From assembly GCF_000499845.2 (NCBI RefSeq), contig NC_023759.2, forward strand, positions 33,356,464 through 33,420,463: DNA of 64,000 nt, written 5' to 3'. How positions within the stretch are numbered: the stretch's first letter is position 1; each line of letters begins with the position of its first letter. The position numbers were made by a program, and so were the translations under genes. Below are positions 1-9,956 of the stretch, piece after piece. A model generated the notes under the pieces. That model saw nothing but the letters and a program-made list of their open reading frames with translations. It did no database searches and was not told the DNA's origin. This DNA is from Phaseolus vulgaris (taxonomy: Eukaryota > Streptophyta > Magnoliopsida > Fabales > Fabaceae).

Positions 1-20
1 AAAAAAAAAAAAAAAAAAAA

Positions 21-244
21 TCACGCATTCCAAGGAAAAATGTACGTCATTATCAACAGTATTCTGACAACCGAATACGATACCCCACTGACTTGAGCGT
101 TGGAGTGTCATCTGCAGGTACCCCACCAGCCTGAGGAGCCATTCGGCCAGGGAGTTGGAAGGAGAAGCGTTGGACGCGGCTAAACCGACCGAGTAGCATC
201 TAAAGTCAATAGTTCTCCCAGTCCCCAAAACTAGTTTGAGAACA
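21..244 (+). repeat. 5' LTR, 3' portion only
   Basis: Aligns without gaps to 8785-9008 and ends in the canonical CA at 243-244, directly before the PBS. The first 20 bases of the window are a pure A run that is absent from the same place in the 3' LTR, where a TATA box (8777-8784) precedes the matching segment. Only the part downstream of the TATA box is therefore visible here. Confidence 0.9.
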
Positions 245-246
245 AT

Positions 247-264
247 TGGCGCCCACCGTGGGGC
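247..264 (+). promoter_or_regulatory. Primer binding site
   Basis: TGGCGCCCACCGTGGGGC begins two bases after the 5' LTR end. TGG at the start pairs with the CCA tail of a tRNA, and the GGCGCCA-type acceptor end resembles tRNA-Asp. I cannot fix the primer tRNA from sequence alone. It would prime minus-strand cDNA synthesis. Confidence 0.75.
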
Positions 265-295
265 CGAGGAGAGCCAAAAGAAACCACAGCAGTAG

Positions 296-1575
296 ATGGT
301 ATCAACCCGTAGCATGGCAAGCATGTCCGAGGCAGATCAGGCGGCAATGATGATAGCCCTCCAGAAGGAGTTGGCAAAGATGAAGAAGGCACATGAGGAG
401 GCCGCTAAGAGGATCGAGGAGGAAATCAAAAACCTCCAAGAGGAGAATAAATGAATGAAGAAGTTGGTCGAAGAGGTGTCGTCCCTCGTCGTGACCAACC
501 AGGCCGACTAGTCTTATGCCACGGGTGCCGGCCTCCAGAACGAGAAGGAGATGAAAAATGAATTCACCCTGGAGATGGATGGGGAGTCCCACCCTAACAA
601 AACGACCAACACTACCGGCATGGCGGGCCCGGATCGGCACCATCCTTTTACTGACCACATTATGGATACCCCCCTCCCGGATAAGTGGAAAGGTTTCAAC
701 AGGGATCGGTATGATGGGACGACCGACCCCGACGAGCACGTGGACGTGTACACAACCCACATGAGCTTGTACACCACGGATGACGCGGTCTTGTGCCGAG
801 TCTTCCCCACCTCCCCAAAGGGAGGAGCTCTGAGCTGGTTCACCAAGCTCCCTGCAAATTCGATAGATTGTTTCGATACCCTGATGGCAAAATTTGACGT
901 TCAGTTTGCAACAAGCCGTCCCCACCACCTAACATCCATAGCACTAGTCGGCATTCGCCAAGAGAAGGGAGAATCCCTGAGAACGCTCATCAATCGGTTC
1001 AGCAAAACTGCCATGAGCATTTGCAACCTCAGCCCGGAGGTGACAATGCACCACATGCTGACCGCTCTGCATACCGGTTCGTTCGCCGATAGCCTGTGTA
1101 TGCAGCCCGCGACCAGTCTCGACGATCTTAGACGCCGAGCGGTGAAATTCATGCAGCTCGAAGAACTCCGCGAGTTTAGAAACAACGCTCGGGCCGAGGC
1201 AAATGGAGAAAAGAAGGAGGATAGAAAACGACAAGGAAGGTCTCGGGCTGGCCGGGACCAAAAGAGGGACAACCGAGGATCCCGTTTCTCCTGCTACACA
1301 CCTCTGAACGCTGATAGGAGCAAAATTCTGCAAGAGGCCCTAAGCGCCGAGTTGATACCACCACCCCGAAAGGGCCGTGAGCCCAGAGAATGCTGACCGC
1401 AATAAAAGGTGCCGGTACCATAAGAATACCGGCCACTCCACCGAGGAATGCCAAGCTCTAAAAGACAAGATAGAAGAACTCATTCAGGCCGGACACCTCA
1501 GACGCTTTGTGCGTAGTACCCGGGAAACACGTCGTTCCCCATGCAAAGAGCAAACTCCTAGGAGAAGGGACCGAA
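296..1575 (+). pseudogene. gag: gag of the gypsy element (two nonsense codons, frameshift)
   Basis: The frame opens with ATG at 296 and a lysine/glutamate-rich coiled-coil-like start. It is interrupted by TGA at 452-454 and TAG at 509-511, then stays open to 1396 (281 codons from the ATG at 551). The central part, about 650-1200, looks like a retrotransposon gag capsid domain (WKGFNRDRYDG, ALSWF, GESLRTLINRF). A shift near 1360-1380 moves the reading to another frame. That frame holds a zinc-knuckle-like CRYHKNTGHSTEEC (C-x2-H-x4-H-x4-C) and a conserved tail. Gag would form the virus-like particle and bind RNA. Both stops are one base from sense codons (CGA and CAG are the simplest sources). 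A second frame change follows at the C run 1576-1591. Confidence 0.85.
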
Positions 1576-3015
1576 CCCCCCCCCCCCCCCCGGGGACCAC
1601 GAGAGGGTGATAGACGTGGAGACCGACAGGGATGGAGAGACGACCCCCCACAGACCGACACCCGTAGAGGCCGAGAGGTCATCAACACCATTGCCGGAGG
1701 GTTCGCTGGGGGAGGCAGCTCCAACAGTGCACGCAAAAAACACCTGCAGGCCGTCCACCAGGTAAACCTCGTCTCTGCCCGACCGAGGATGCCACCGATT
1801 ACGTTCACGGATAAAGATTTCAAAGGGATAGACCCTACACAGGACGACCCCATGGTAATATCGGTGGATATTGACAACTTTACGATCAAGAAAGCCCTCG
1901 TAGACCAAGGAAGTTCGATCGATATCTTATACTGGAAGACCTTCAAAGCCATGAGGATTTCGGTGGAGGAGATGATGCCCTACAACGATCACGTGATCGG
2001 TTTCTCTGGAGAACGTGTGGGCACGAAGGGATATATAGAACTATACACAACGTTCGGCCTGGAAGGGGCAAGCAAAACCCTTAGGATCAGGTATTTGGTC
2101 ATAGACGCAAACACTTCCTACAACATCCTCCTTGGGCGGTCATCCCTCAACAAGCTTGGAGCGATCGTCTCAACGCCTCACTTGGCGATGAAATTTCCCT
2201 CCCTCTCAGGCGACATCTTGACGATCCACGTCGACCAAAAGATCGCCAGAGAATGCTACGCAGAAAGCCTGCGAATTGAGCCAACACGGCAAAAACCCAC
2301 AGGCAGCCACTCGTCCAAACGGAAGATGGCCGGCCGAGGTAGAAGCCCTCGGAAACATTCCCCACAACCCAGGAATGTCGTCACAATGGCAGACCTGGAC
2401 CCAAGAGAAATCGAATCGAGACTCGAGGCCAAGGACGAACTGCGTCGAGCAGCATTTGGCGAGGGGGAGCGACACACGAACATCGGCACCGCAATGGTCG
2501 CCGCTGACACAGAGTTCATCCACCGAACGCTAAAAAAGAACGCAGACCTCTTCGCCTGGACGACGGCCGATGTACCCAGCATTCACCTGGACATCATCAC
2601 CCACCGCCTCTCCGTATACAAAGAAGCACGCCCAGTGGCCCAGAAGAAGAGGAACCATGGGGAGGACAAGAGGTTGGCAGCCAGAACCGAGGCCGAAAAG
2701 CTCCTAAAGGCCGGCTTCATCGCCGAAGCACGATACTCTACCTGGTTGGCCAATGTAGTGATGGTGAAAAAGGCAAGCGACAAATGGCGGATGTGCGTAG
2801 ATTACAAAGACCTTAACAAAGCTTGCCCCAAAGACTCATACCCCCTACCCAACAACGACCGGCTGGTTGATGGAGCAGACAGTCATAAAGTCCTAAGTTT
2901 TCTGGACGCCTACTCAGGCTACAACCAGATAAGCATGCACCACAGTGACAGAGGCAAAACAGCTTTCACGACCGACGGCGCAAATTACTTCTACAAAGTA
3001 ATGTCGTTGGCCTAA
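1576..3015 (+). pseudogene. pol: pol 5' part: protease and N-terminal reverse transcriptase
   Basis: This frame is open from the 16-C run at 1576-1591 to a stop at 3015. The aspartic protease is marked by VDQGSSIDIL at about 1900 (D-x-G-S-S type active site). A linker of about 200 codons follows, then the RT fingers and palm: AEKLLKAGFIAEARYSTWLA, KWRMCVDYKDLNKACPKDSY, LSFLDAYSGYNQI (first catalytic Asp) and KTAFTTDGANYFYKVM. The frame is lost at about 3006-3012, where MSLA-stop replaces the usual M-P-F-G-L-K-N. One base appears to be missing. The next 30 bases read on in another frame towards YQRLMDKIF. The protease would cut Gag-Pol and the RT would copy element RNA. Confidence 0.88.
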
Positions 3016-5600
3016 AGAACGCCGGAGCCACCTACCAAAGGCTCATGGACAAAATCTTTAAAGGGATGATCGGCAAAAGTGTGGAGGTCTACGTAGACGA
3101 CATCGTGGTAAAATCCGACTCATGCGGTCAGCACATCAATGACCTACAAGAAGTCTTCGACGCCCTAAGAAGGGTCAACATGCGCCTCAATCCCGGAAAG
3201 TGTGTGTTCGGTGTGGAAGGCGGCAAGTTCCTTGGCTTCATGCTAACCCACAGGAGAATTGAGGCAAACCCCGACAAATGTAAGGCCATAACAGAGATGA
3301 GAAGCCCGAGCAATCTGAAAGAAATCCAACAGCTGCTCGGCCGGCTAACGGCACTATCTAGGTTCGTTCCTCGCCTCGCCGAACGAATCAGGCCCATAGC
3401 CCAGATGCTCCACAAAAGTTCGAAGTTCAGCTGGAACGAGGAGTGTGAGCAGATCTTCGGCCAACTCAAAACATTCCTATCGTCACCAGCCGTCATCAAA
3501 AAGCCAAGACTAGACCTGCCCATTGTAGTTTATCTAGCCGTGTCCGAAGAAGCGGTCAGCTCAGCCCTAGTCCAGGAGGTGGACCACGAAGAACATCCAG
3601 TGTACTTCGTCAGCCAGACGCTCCATGCGGCCGAAACCAGGTACCAAATGATAGAGAAAGTGGCATTAGCCCTGGTGCTGACCGCAAGGAGGATGCGCCC
3701 ATACTTCCAAAACCATGAAGTTACGGTAAGGACCAATTATCCTATATACAAAATTTTATCTAAACCTGACCTTGCAGGACGAATGATAGGGTGGTCGGTC
3801 GAGCTTTCAGAGTTTGACATCAGGTACGAGCCAAGAGGCGCCATCAAGTCCCAATGCTTGGCAGATTTTGCTGCCGAGCTCCCCAAAAACTCAGAAACCT
3901 CGGCCAAGTGGGTACTTTACGTGGACGGCTCATCCAACAAAACAGCTTGTGGCGTCGAGGTCGTCCTCGAAGGCCCCAGGGACTTGTTGATTGAGCAAGC
4001 CCTCCAGTTCTCCTTCAAAGCAACGAACAATCAAGCAGAATACGAGGCCATACTGGCCGGCCTCAACCTAGCGAACGACCTAGGCGCACGAGAGGTCACA
4101 TGCAAAAGCGACTCCCAGCTGGTCGTCGGCCAAATTAAAGGAGAATTCGAAGTCAAGGAACCCCTCCTCCAACGATACTACCACACGGTTAGCAATGTCA
4201 TAGCCAAGTTCGACAAGGTCGTAGTCGAGCACATACCACGGCAGGAAAACGAGCGAGCCGACGCACTTTCACGCCTTGCGTCTTCTAAAAAACAAAGTCA
4301 CCACCGATCTGTCGTCCAAATGCGACTGCCACAACCGAGCGTAGGTGACGCCGAGTGCATGGCAATCACCGAAACTCACACATGGATGACCCCGATCACC
4401 CAGTACCTAGAACACGGGACATGCCAACCGGGGGAAGAAAGAAGCATCCGACGACAGTGTGCACGATACACCATGATCGGCCAAGACCTATACCATAGAG
4501 GGTACTCAACACCAGTCCTAAAGTGCCTCACCAAAGAACAATCCCAATACGTGCTGCAAGAGATCCACAATGGAGCGTGCGGAAGCCACTCCGGGGCCCG
4601 GACAACGGCGGCCAAGGTCATCCGTGCAGGGTATTATTGGCCGACCGTGCATGGAGACAGCGCTGACTACGTCAAAAAATGCCAAAAATGCCAAGAATTC
4701 GACCCCCTCCATCATTGGAAGCCAGAGGAACTGTATAGCATGACATCACCCTGGTCGTTCGCCATGTCGGGGATTGACATCATCGGGTCGTTCTCACCGG
4801 GGAAAGGCCAAACGAAGCATTTGCTAGTCGCGGTAGACTACTTCACAAAGTGGATAGAGGTCGAACCCCTAGCCACCATAACTGCTCGAAATGTTCAAAA
4901 CTTCGTGTGGAAGAACATAGTGTGCCGATTCGGCATACCGCACTCGATAGTCTCCGATAACGGCCGACAGTTCATCGACCAAGGCCTCATGACTTTCTAC
5001 AACGACCTCGACATCAAATCCCTCACAAGCTTCGTCGAACACCCGCAAACGAATGGACAAGCCGAAACAGCCAACAAGGTCTTACTGAACGAACTAAGGA
5101 AGAGGCTCGGCACCGCAAAAGGGAGATGGACAGAAGAGTTGCCCGAGGTCCTGTGGGCATATCGCTGCACCCCGCAGTCCACCACACAAGAAACCCCCTA
5201 CAACCTCACATACGGCACCGAGGCCATGATACCGGTGGAGGTCGGGGAGCCATCCATCAGACGCCAACTCTTCGACTTATCCCTCAACAAGGAAAGTCTG
5301 GCGGTCAGCCTCGACCTCTTGAACGAACTTCGAGACAAAAGCAAAATACGAGAGGCAGCATGCAAGCTCTGAGCGTCAAGAAGGTCGAAGGTCCAACCCA
5401 GAAGCTTCCACCAAGGCGACCTCGTCTGGAGAATGCGCAGCAACGCTAGGAAGTCGGACGACAAGTTCTCATCAAATTGGGAAGGACCGTTCCAAATCCG
5501 AGAAGTAGGAGAGGGACGGGCTTATCACTTGGAGCAGCTATCGGGAAAAATTGTACCTAGGACGTGGAATGCCACGCACCTAAAGTTTTATTTCAGCTAA
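3010..5600 (+). pseudogene. pol: pol 3' part: RT palm/thumb, RNase H, integrase
   Basis: The frame is open through 5369, with the ATG shown by a frame scan at 3045. RT continues with the catalytic YVDD box at 3090-3101. After the connection domain an RNase H is seen: YVDGSSNKTA, NQAEYEAILAG, SDSQLVVGQIKGE and RADALSRLAS, which supply the acidic residues. The integrase follows with a zinc module (H-x3-H in the IHNGACGSH region, C-x2-C in KKCQKC) and the DDE core: D in GIDIIG, D in VSDNGRQF, E in GQAETANK (5064-5066). An in-frame TGA at 5370-5372 cuts the C-terminal tail. The frame then continues for 75 more codons through LVWRMRSNARKSDDKFSSNW to TAA at 5598-5600. One nonsense change, not a shift, separates the tail. 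Confidence 0.9.
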
Positions 5601-6262
5601 ACATGAATAAAATACACGCACTCTTTCCTCGCCCGGCCTATCCATCGATCGGAGAGGTTTTAACGAGGCGTTTTCTACATGGTGTACACAATGAATGACA
5701 CACACGGTTCGGCCAGGATGTAGCCCTAACCGGCATACCCTCCCGAACTTAGCTCGGCCAGGATGTAGTCTTAACCGGCATACCCTCCCGAAGCACACAT
5801 ACCGTTCGGCAAGGACTTTAATTTACTTCAGTTACACATGACTTGTTCAATAAAAATTCGTTAAAATAACACCGACCGACGTCCTCGTTTAAATCAAATT
5901 CGCCGAAGAATGACCGGCTGATTCAATCAAGTTCGTTACAATCACTTGGCTGGTTTTAATTATCATAATCACTTAGTGATTTTATAATCAGCTCATTACG
6001 AACGATCGGGTTGACTACGTTCGGCTAAGTTCGTCATTACAATCAGTTGATCCTACAATTAACACTTAATTCTTTTTACTTAATTAATTTTACCTCGGTT
6101 TAAGATTAATTATTCCAACCAACTCGGCTCGTCAAGGCTCGTTCGTCCAGAAACAGCGTAAAGCAATTGAAGGAAAAACACTTATATTAAACGCAAAGGT
6201 GGGGGCCACACCCCGGCCCCAAGGGAACAAAACCAAATTCCGACCGACCTAGTCTACAATAT
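5601..6262. other. Non-coding spacer between pol and the antisense gene
   Basis: No ORF is supported. It contains the 45-bp tandem repeat at 5708-5792 and an AATAAA-like site at about 5849, either of which could belong to 3'-end formation of the sense or antisense transcript. It is AT-rich compared with the coding parts of the element. Confidence 0.6.
5708..5792. repeat. 45-bp tandem repeat, two units
   Basis: The units at 5708-5747 and 5753-5792 share TCGGCCAGGATGTAG and CCGGCATACCCTCCCGAA. They differ at only three or so bases and repeat with a 45-bp period. They lie in the pol/antisense-gene spacer. Confidence 0.85.
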
Positions 6263-8204
6263 TCAAAATGGCAGTGGAGGGATCAGCTTCATCGGCAGGT
6301 TGGTCGGCTGCCGCAGGGACCAAATGGCCATCGACAACCTCCATGTCTTGTCAAATTGACAAGAAGGTGGGGAGCCGCCATAGAGCACCTCGGCTTGGCG
6401 GACGGCAAGGTCGAAGCTCTGGTTAATAAGAACCATGGTCTTCAAAATTTCAGCCTCGACCGCCTTCTTCCCTTCGCGCTCGGACGCGGCTTCCTCCTCC
6501 ATCAAAGTAGCCCGACGATCAGCCGCCTCCAACGCCTTACGGAGAAGAACAACCTCCGCGGCTTTGTCGGTATCGGCCTTCTCCAACTCGGTTAGCCGAG
6601 TTTGACGCAACTCCAGCTCGGCAGCTTGTGCACACAACTATTTTTCATAAGTTGTGTTGGCCTCCACGGCCTCCTTCAGATTATGACCCGCCTCTTGTAG
6701 CTCGTGTTCGAGGCGGGAAATTTCTTCCATTCGGCCCTTCCGAGCGTCTGCACCTCGCCGAGCAAGCACCAACCCCCGACATATCATCTCAATGCCGCCA
6801 TTGAGAAGGTCGTCCTCGGGGATCAACTTGATTTCCCCCTCAAGGCCAGGGGGCAACCGAAAAGAGACGGCCCGACTGAAGGATCGGTCTCCCCCCAGTA
6901 AGGCCAGCGCCGACCCACCAATAGCCGACACTGGTATCGCCACCGCCGTCGGGATCGAACGGTTGAAGTCGTTGGTGGGCGGAGAAGCATTCCTCGTCGA
7001 CCGGCTAGGAGGAGGCGTCGGCATTTGTCTTGCTTCCCGCACGGTGCGGGCGATGTTGCCGCCCTCACGACCGCGTTTCTTTGAGGGCCCCGCCCGGGCG
7101 CCCTCCTCGGCTCGGGGCTTGGCGCTAGTGGCCCCCCTCTTCTCATTCAACTTGTTCTTGAAGGAGTGCAACATGTCGATGGCTTGTGGTATCTCTCTCT
7201 TGGCGATTTCTGCGAGTAAACAACAAAAAGTCGGTCAGACAAAGCGCAATACATAAAATAAGACAAGCGTTAAACAGCGTACCCTCAAAAGCCTCCTCGT
7301 GGTCGGTCTCATTGTATAGCGACATGAGCGGCCGAGCGGGGAGCTTCCTGGGAAGGCTATCGAACAAAGAAAAAATAAGGCGCTCATGCTCGTTCGGATA
7401 GGTTGGTCTCGGCCAATCCGTTATCTTTGTTGGACTCCTGGACCAAAACAGCGAGAAACGAGGCCGACCAACCTCGTCAAAAAAGTAACGCGTTCCAGCC
7501 GGCTCCATGTACACTTTAAAGAACTTTTCTTTAAAGTTCTTATAAGAAGCCGTGAAGGGCTTGAACAGCACGCTACCCGCCCGACTAACCAGAGATTGCC
7601 AACTGGTAAGCTTAGCCGGGTACGACGAATAGAAATGAAGAAAGCAAGAAGGAAGAGGACACAACCCAAACGTCCGGCAAACAATGCGAAACGCTTGCAT
7701 GGACGCCCACGAATTGGGGTGAAGCTGGGTCGGAGCCACATTGAGCTCCCTAAGAACCCCGGCCGTAAAGGCATCAAAGGGAAGGGACACATGCAGGTCC
7801 GCGAAAAGACAACTATACATGAAGAAAAAGGAAGGCTCGGTGGATGACCGCTCCCTATACGCACGGTCCTCCAAAGAACAAGGACCGAAGGCCAACAAGG
7901 ATTCCTCGGCCGAAGCCTTCAAAACAGGAACCTCGTTCAAAAACTCGGCCACGGAGGTGTCGGTATAAAAGAAGGAAGACACCTCACACACTCGGGGATC
8001 AACCCAAGCAGGCCCCACATGGGGCCGCGACCGCCCCAGAGGGGCCGATTGGTCTGACGCATTGCCAGCGTCTTCCCTCACCAACCCCGGAGGAGCACCC
8101 TCCACATCTCCGACCGGGATGGCCTGACCAGAAGAAGAAGAAGAAAACGACGAGCAAACGGGGGGAGACTTAGAGGGGGAGCTCGGACGCGAAAGAATAG
8201 ACAT
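6263..8204 (-). pseudogene. Antisense gene of the gypsy element (putative gypsy-type transposon domain), one internal stop
   Basis: Minus-strand gene. Exon 1 runs 8204-7283: a Ser/Pro-rich start, then a conserved domain with SLPFDAFTAGVLRELNVAP, PNSWASMQAFRIVCRTFGL and FKEKFFKVYMEPAG. This resembles the 'putative gypsy type transposon' family found as antisense ORFs in Tat elements. A 73-bp intron, 7282-7210 with GT and AG ends, joins exactly in frame (G|AA) to exon 2 at 7209, which reads IAKREIPQAIDMLHSFKNKL. Exon 2 is basic, then predicted coiled coil. An in-frame TAG at 6640-6638 interrupts the coil, and the same frame continues as LCAQAAELELRQTRLTELEK to the stop at 6263. Without splicing, exon 1 reads into a hydrophobic intron-encoded tail. 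The function of this protein family is unknown. A TATA box lies about 108 bp upstream. Confidence 0.82.
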
Positions 8205-8311
8205 GACTAACCTTTAGACGAGCGAGGAAGGCAGCTGAGATCGGTCGGATTGATTCGGAGTGTCGGAGCTCAAACAAAGATAACGCGTAAGACGCAATTG
8301 TTCCCAACACT

Positions 8312-8319
8312 TATTTATA
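8312..8319 (-). promoter_or_regulatory. TATA box of the antisense gene
   Basis: On the minus strand the sequence reads CTATAAATAA, with TATAAATA at 8319-8312, 108 bases before the antisense ATG at 8204. It lies outside the 3' LTR (8545-9008), so the antisense gene appears to have an internal promoter of its own. Confidence 0.65.
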
Positions 8320-8530
8320 GCCCGGAGGGATCTGGGAATCACAAATGCCACAAAACCACAACCGTTGGATTCGCTTGATCCAACGGTCCACGTCACTTGG
8401 CGCCCAAAAAACCCCTCATAAATGCGCGTCACGTCAATCGCTCAGGCGCCCCCAAAACATCACTTCACTCATCATTACACAAGCCGCCCGAGGCTCATTC
8501 TTCAGACTCTTCGGCTGTACCACCTCTCGA

Positions 8531-8544
8531 GTCTGGGAGGCAAC
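8531..8544 (+). promoter_or_regulatory. Polypurine tract (probable)
   Basis: GTCTGGGAGGCAAC immediately precedes the TG that starts the 3' LTR. It is short and interrupted, as in other Tat elements. The assignment rests mainly on its position. Confidence 0.55.
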
Positions 8545-9008
8545 TGTACTGGGATGACCGACCGGGACTGTTAGCCCGGTCAACCTACGCAACTAGACCC
8601 CACCTTAAGCTACGAGGTCGACCACGTGGCATATGTGGCCGACCGACATAAAATGCTCAAGTCAAAGGTTGACTCGATTAGCAAAGGCTAACCCATGGTT
8701 AGGGAACGACCTAATCCAACCCTAATCGCTAAGCAACCACCTAATCCGGCCCAACAGCAAGGGCCCATCAAGGTAATATAAATATCACGCATTCCAAGGA
8801 AAAAGGTACGTCATTATCAACAGTATTCTGACAGCCGAATACGATACCCCACTGACTTGAGCATTGGAGTGTCATCTGCAGGTACCCCACCAGCCTGAGG
8901 AGCCATTCGGCCAGGGAGTTGGAAGGAGGAGCGTTGGACGCGGCTAAACCGACCGAGTAGCATCTGAAGTCAATAGTTCTCCTAGTCCCCAAAACTAGTT
9001 CGAGAACA
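8545..9008 (+). repeat. 3' LTR, complete (about 464 bp)
   Basis: Begins TGTACTGGG and ends GAGAACA, giving TG...CA ends. Its last 224 bases match the partial 5' LTR. The start is inferred from the PPT and the TG, since the 5' copy of that part is not visible. A TATA box lies at 8777-8784. Confidence 0.78.
8777..8784 (+). promoter_or_regulatory. LTR TATA box
   Basis: TATAAATA inside the 3' LTR would place the start of R at roughly 8805-8815. In the 5' LTR this part is replaced or hidden by the A run at the window start. Confidence 0.6.
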
Positions 9009-9956
9009 TTATATAAATATATTTATATTATTATTTATTTATTAATTTTATTATTATATTATATTGTTATAATTAATTATATTATAAAATTTATATACAC
9101 ATAATAAGAATCATGTAATTAATTATTTCATTTTCATTTTTATTAGTATATATAATATTTTTATTTTATTATAGACATATGTAATATTTTTATCATCTAA
9201 AAAATGCATAATCTCTTAAGTTAGTATGCACATTAAAAAAATGGGTTAAAGAATGGCTAATTTCGACATTTGAGTTTGACCACATTAAAAAAATGGGTTA
9301 AAGAATGGCTAATTTCGACATTTGAGTTTGACCACATGGAATTTTTTGCATTTCATTGTGTGATGGTGAAGAAACTCTCCATACAAACCATCATACATCT
9401 CTTGATAGAAATATGAAGTGTACCTTCTTTTTCATCCGAGATCCGAGTGAAGAGTAATCACCTGGATCCAAACACTATGTAAATGTTTGAAGTCTTTTTT
9501 AAAGTATGATTAGATGTATTAAAAGAGTATACCAAAGGTTTTATTTATAGAATTTTGGAAACATCGTTTAAAATTATTCTAACATATTTAATTAATTGAA
9601 GTCATTAAACGATTATTATAAAAAAAAAGTGAATATTAGTGAAAAACGCTATTTGTTTTTAATTAATTATTTAATCATTTAATTGATTATTTTCATCTTC
9701 ATTATTTTTAAAATAAATTAACAAAATATAATAGATTATTAAACATGTTAATCAATTATTCTCATAGATTACTGAAAAACTCATTTTTATGTTCTCTATT
9801 TTAATTCATTATCAAAAATAGATTAATTAATTACATAAAAACTTAATAAATTAAAACAAACTTAAAACATTTTTTAACATATTTTAATATTTCAAAAACA
9901 TGTTTTATGGTTAAGGTTAAGATTATGTTGTGTTATAAACTAAAATTCTTGTAATA
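9009..9956. other. AT-rich spacer
   Basis: No coding capacity is seen. Apart from the 52-bp tandem duplication at 9229-9332, it is low-complexity A/T sequence. Confidence 0.7.
9229..9332. repeat. Exact 52-bp tandem duplication
   Basis: Units 9229-9280 and 9281-9332 are identical by eye; each starts CACATTAAAAAAATGGGTTA. Perfect identity in neutral AT-rich sequence suggests a recent event. Confidence 0.95.

Larger units (their letters stand above)
1..9008 (+). mobile_element. Ty3/gypsy Tat-type LTR retrotransposon, 5' end incomplete
   Basis: The order is partial 5' LTR, PBS, gag, protease, reverse transcriptase, RNase H, integrase, antisense gene, PPT and 3' LTR. RT before integrase is the Ty3/gypsy order. 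An antisense gene between pol and the 3' LTR is known from the Tat lineage. The 224 bases ending each LTR (21-244 and 8785-9008) differ at seven positions by eye, six of them transitions. The element is therefore fairly young, but this copy is inactive: gag and pol carry stops and frameshifts. The left TSD is outside the window, so the insertion site cannot be verified. Base composition drops sharply to AT-rich at 9009, which supports the right boundary. Confidence 0.93.

Noticed and set aside
302..1952. Minus-strand ORFs up to 208 codons over gag
   Set aside because: Shadows of gag and pol; compositionally odd peptides without motifs.
6704..8173. Several plus-strand ORFs of 60-150 codons
   Set aside because: They are opposite-frame shadows of the antisense gene, whose minus-strand reading has domain-like structure and a coherent intron.
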